Positions 7,346 to 8,948 of a stretch of 8,948 nt of DNA are shown here, piece after piece (the stretch's first letter is position 1; each line of letters begins with the position of its first letter). Made by a program: the position numbers and the translations under genes. The stretch comes from Fidelibacterota bacterium UBA7300 (GTDB taxonomy: Bacteria > Fidelibacterota > Marinisomatia > Marinisomatales > UBA2128). Under the pieces are notes generated by a model. The model made no database searches and was not told the origin of the DNA. It saw only the letters and a list, made by a program, of their open reading frames with translations. The DNA lies in assembly GCA_002471865.1 (NCBI GenBank), contig DKQU01000067.1, positions 1 through 8,948 on the forward strand. Direction: 5' to 3'.

Positions 7346-8471
7346 ATAACCCGAGTTCTTTGCCGATGTTAATGCCCAAAATCTCAGATGTCCCGCCTCC
7401 GATAAGTAAAAATCGTGCATCACGCAGATATCTTTGCAGTGGATACTCGGCGGCATAGCCGTAAGAAGCAAGAACCCTGGAAGCCATGTCACAAATGGAA
7501 TTAGCACATTCAGAAGCATATAGTTTGGCAACCATCGATTCCTTCTGCCTGGGTAAATCGTTATCTGTGAGTGAAGCAGCATAGAATAGGTAGTGCCGTG
7601 CTGTTTCTAGCTGTACTGCCATATCAGCACATTTCATTCTGACGGCCTGGAATTTACCGATGGGTCTTCCAAACTGGACGCGCGTCTTGGCATATTCAAC
7701 GGCATCTTCAAAAGCGGCTGTCGCCACACCCACAGAGAGAGCGGCTGTCATGATCCTGATCTCTGCCAGAATCTCTCGCAAACAGGTTGTCCCCTCGCCG
7801 ACCTCACCCAGAAGGCAGTTCTGCTGAAGCTTCACGTCATCGAATGACACTTCGCTGGTAACGGAGCCGCGGACACCGAGTTTATCGATGTTCTTTCCTA
7901 CTACAACCCCATCCAGATGGGACGGGACAAAGAAGATAGAAAGTTTATCGTGATTATCCGTTTTGGCAAACACCGTGAAAAAATCCGCGACTGGGGCGGA
8001 TGTCACCCAAGTCTTCATACCGTTCAGAATAAAATGATCATCAAACACTTTGGCTTTTGTGCGGATACTGTTCAAGTCGCTTCCAGCATCCGGTTCCGTC
8101 ATACAGATGCCTCCTATTTTCTCACCCTTCAACGCCTTGTCGAAATAGTGTCTCAACTCATCATCGCCGAAACGGTAGAGAAAATAGGTAGCCATCAACG
8201 ACTGCATGGTACAGGCGGCCGCCAGTGATAACGATCCTCTGGCCAGTTCAATGACAGCCAGACAATAGGAAACAGTGTCCACACCACTGCCGCCTGCTTC
8301 TTCGGGATAACGCATGCCGAAAAAGTCAAGGTCGCCCACCTTTCGAAACAACTCCATAGGGAATTCTTTTCTTTCGTCAATTTCGTCAGCATGCGGCTTG
8401 ACTTCCTGCTCCACAAAATCGTGGAACGTTTTTTGGATCAATTCCTGATCGTCATTGAATGTAAAATCCAT
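7344..8471 (-). CDS. Acyl-CoA dehydrogenase family flavoprotein lacking the usual catalytic Glu
   Basis: This 375-residue protein has the full acyl-CoA dehydrogenase fold. An N-terminal helical domain (about 1-120) is followed by the FAD/substrate beta domain with ICMTEPDAGSD (122-132), TWVTSA (154-159) and LGVRGSVTSEVSFDDV (198-213). The C-terminal helical domain has AKTRVQFGRPIGKFQAVR (261-278), ASYGYAAEYPLQRYLRDA (335-352) and IGGGTSEI (357-364). The family oxidises acyl-CoA to 2-enoyl-CoA and passes electrons to ETF. Oddity: the medium-chain-type Glu position (xEGT) is Gly359, and the isovaleryl/long-chain-type position before the conserved Arg239 is Ile238; Glu237 is next to it. Start: the ATG at 8471 shares one base with the upstream TGA; a TTG at 8474 would add one residue and has AGGGA six bases upstream. 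In this operon it could act on the mutase product. Confidence 0.92.
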   Translation of the reverse strand: MDFTFNDDQELIQKTFHDFVEQEVKPHADEIDERKEFPMELFRKVGDLDFFGMRYPEEAGGSGVDTVSYCLAVIELARGSLSLAAACTMQSLMATYFLYRFGDDELRHYFDKALKGEKIGGICMTEPDAGSDLNSIRTKAKVFDDHFILNGMKTWVTSAPVADFFTVFAKTDNHDKLSIFFVPSHLDGVVVGKNIDKLGVRGSVTSEVSFDDVKLQQNCLLGEVGEGTTCLREILAEIRIMTAALSVGVATAAFEDAVEYAKTRVQFGRPIGKFQAVRMKCADMAVQLETARHYLFYAASLTDNDLPRQKESMVAKLYASECANSICDMASRVLASYGYAAEYPLQRYLRDARFLLIGGGTSEILGINIGKELGL

Positions 8472-8948
8472 CAATCTCTTTCCCTGAATACTCTTTCACA
8501 ACGCTCATCACCATTAGGCAATGAACAGACAGTTTCCACTTCAATGTCGGTGCCTAGTGTCTGATTGAAATCTGCCACAATCGTTTTGAACCAGCAGTCG
8601 CAACCAGGCTGATCTTCTTCCAAGGCATCATACTTTTTGTACCAATCATTCCAAGGACAAATATCGTGAATGACACGAACATGATCATCCGCATCTTGTA
8701 CCACACGTGCACTCTCACCCATAGATAGAGAACTGTCCACTATCATCTCGGCAATTTGGGGAGCAACCGGTTTCTCTCCGTCCACTTTCCGAATATAGGC
8801 TTTTGCTGTATCGTGTCCCACAATTTCCCAGTATTGAAGGACAGCTTCCAATGGAGATTTTTCTGGGAACATCTTTACAAATGTCTCTCTCCATTCGAAA
8901 AAAGACGCTCTATTGATTTGACAAAGTGCCTTGAACCTCTGCTCCAGC
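8471..8948 (-). CDS. ATC-hydrolase-like domain protein, N-terminus cut by window edge
   Basis: The reading frame is open from the window edge (first full codon 8947-8945), so the ATG at 8872 is probably internal and the true start lies outside. The visible 158 residues end at a TGA whose last base is the first base of the dehydrogenase ATG. The C-terminal part is Cys-rich, with DICPWNDWYKKY, then QPGCDCWF, then SLPNGDERCERVF. This Cys-Pro-Trp, internal Cys, and final G-D-x-x-C layout resembles the L-2-amino-thiazoline-4-carboxylate hydrolase-like family (Pfam ATC_hydrolase), many members of which have no known function. There is no signal peptide or membrane segment in the visible part. Being tightly joined to the dehydrogenase, it probably belongs to the same pathway. 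Ring or amide hydrolysis would fit the family name, but the catalytic role is not shown by the sequence. Confidence 0.65.
   Translation of the reverse strand, partial: LEQRFKALCQINRASFFEWRETFVKMFPEKSPLEAVLQYWEIVGHDTAKAYIRKVDGEKPVAPQIAEMIVDSSLSMGESARVVQDADDHVRVIHDICPWNDWYKKYDALEEDQPGCDCWFKTIVADFNQTLGTDIEVETVCSLPNGDERCERVFRERD

Noticed and set aside
7334..7582. Minus-strand 82-codon open frame at the end of the dehydrogenase gene
   Set aside because: It is out of frame with the dehydrogenase C-terminal domain, which is intact to its TAA; no domain seen.

Overview
The window is one strand-uniform gene cluster. Eight genes, all read on the minus strand (right to left), are packed with gaps of 3 to 53 bases or short overlaps, which is the layout of a single operon. 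No promoter, terminator, RNA gene, mobile element or CRISPR array is visible, and both ends of the window cut a gene. In transcription order the genes are: the C-terminal part of an ATC-hydrolase-like protein (8948-8471), an acyl-CoA dehydrogenase (8471-7344), a thiolase (7331-6123), a MOSC-domain protein (6069-5488), the B12-binding small subunit of an acyl-CoA mutase (5506-5102), the matching mutase large subunit (5105-3465), a family III (CaiB/BaiF) CoA-transferase (3461-2256), and a fused IorA-IorB-type 2-oxoacid:ferredoxin oxidoreductase (2259 to beyond position 1).

The enzymes fit together as a CoA-thioester pathway for a substituted succinate. The CoA-transferase would activate the dicarboxylate. 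The two-subunit mutase would rearrange a succinyl-CoA-type thioester to a malonyl-CoA-type one; it keeps the Tyr and Arg that hold the free carboxylate, but its active-site loop is remodelled. The acyl-CoA dehydrogenase would oxidise the chain, and the thiolase would release acetyl-CoA. As I remember it, this gene set resembles the anaerobic indoleacetate (iaa) pathway of Aromatoleum/Azoarcus, where 2-aminophenylsuccinate is activated by a family III transferase, rearranged by a methylmalonyl-CoA-mutase-like enzyme, and shortened to 2-aminobenzoyl-CoA. An indolepyruvate oxidoreductase homologue at the end of the operon fits an aromatic amino acid or auxin link. The same modules also occur in anaerobic alkyl- and arylsuccinate (fumarate-addition) degradation, so the exact substrate is not settled by this sequence.

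The most unusual points are a six-glycine stretch replacing a conserved mutase active-site segment, an acyl-CoA dehydrogenase with no Glu at either of the two usual catalytic-base positions, a divergent IorA-IorB fusion, and a MOSC protein inserted between the thiolase and the mutase genes.

The organism looks like a bacterium of intermediate GC content with an anaerobic or low-oxygen lifestyle. This is inferred from the ferredoxin-linked oxidoreductase and B12 radical mutase. Taxonomy cannot be read from the window. No intergenic stretch exceeds about 55 bases.
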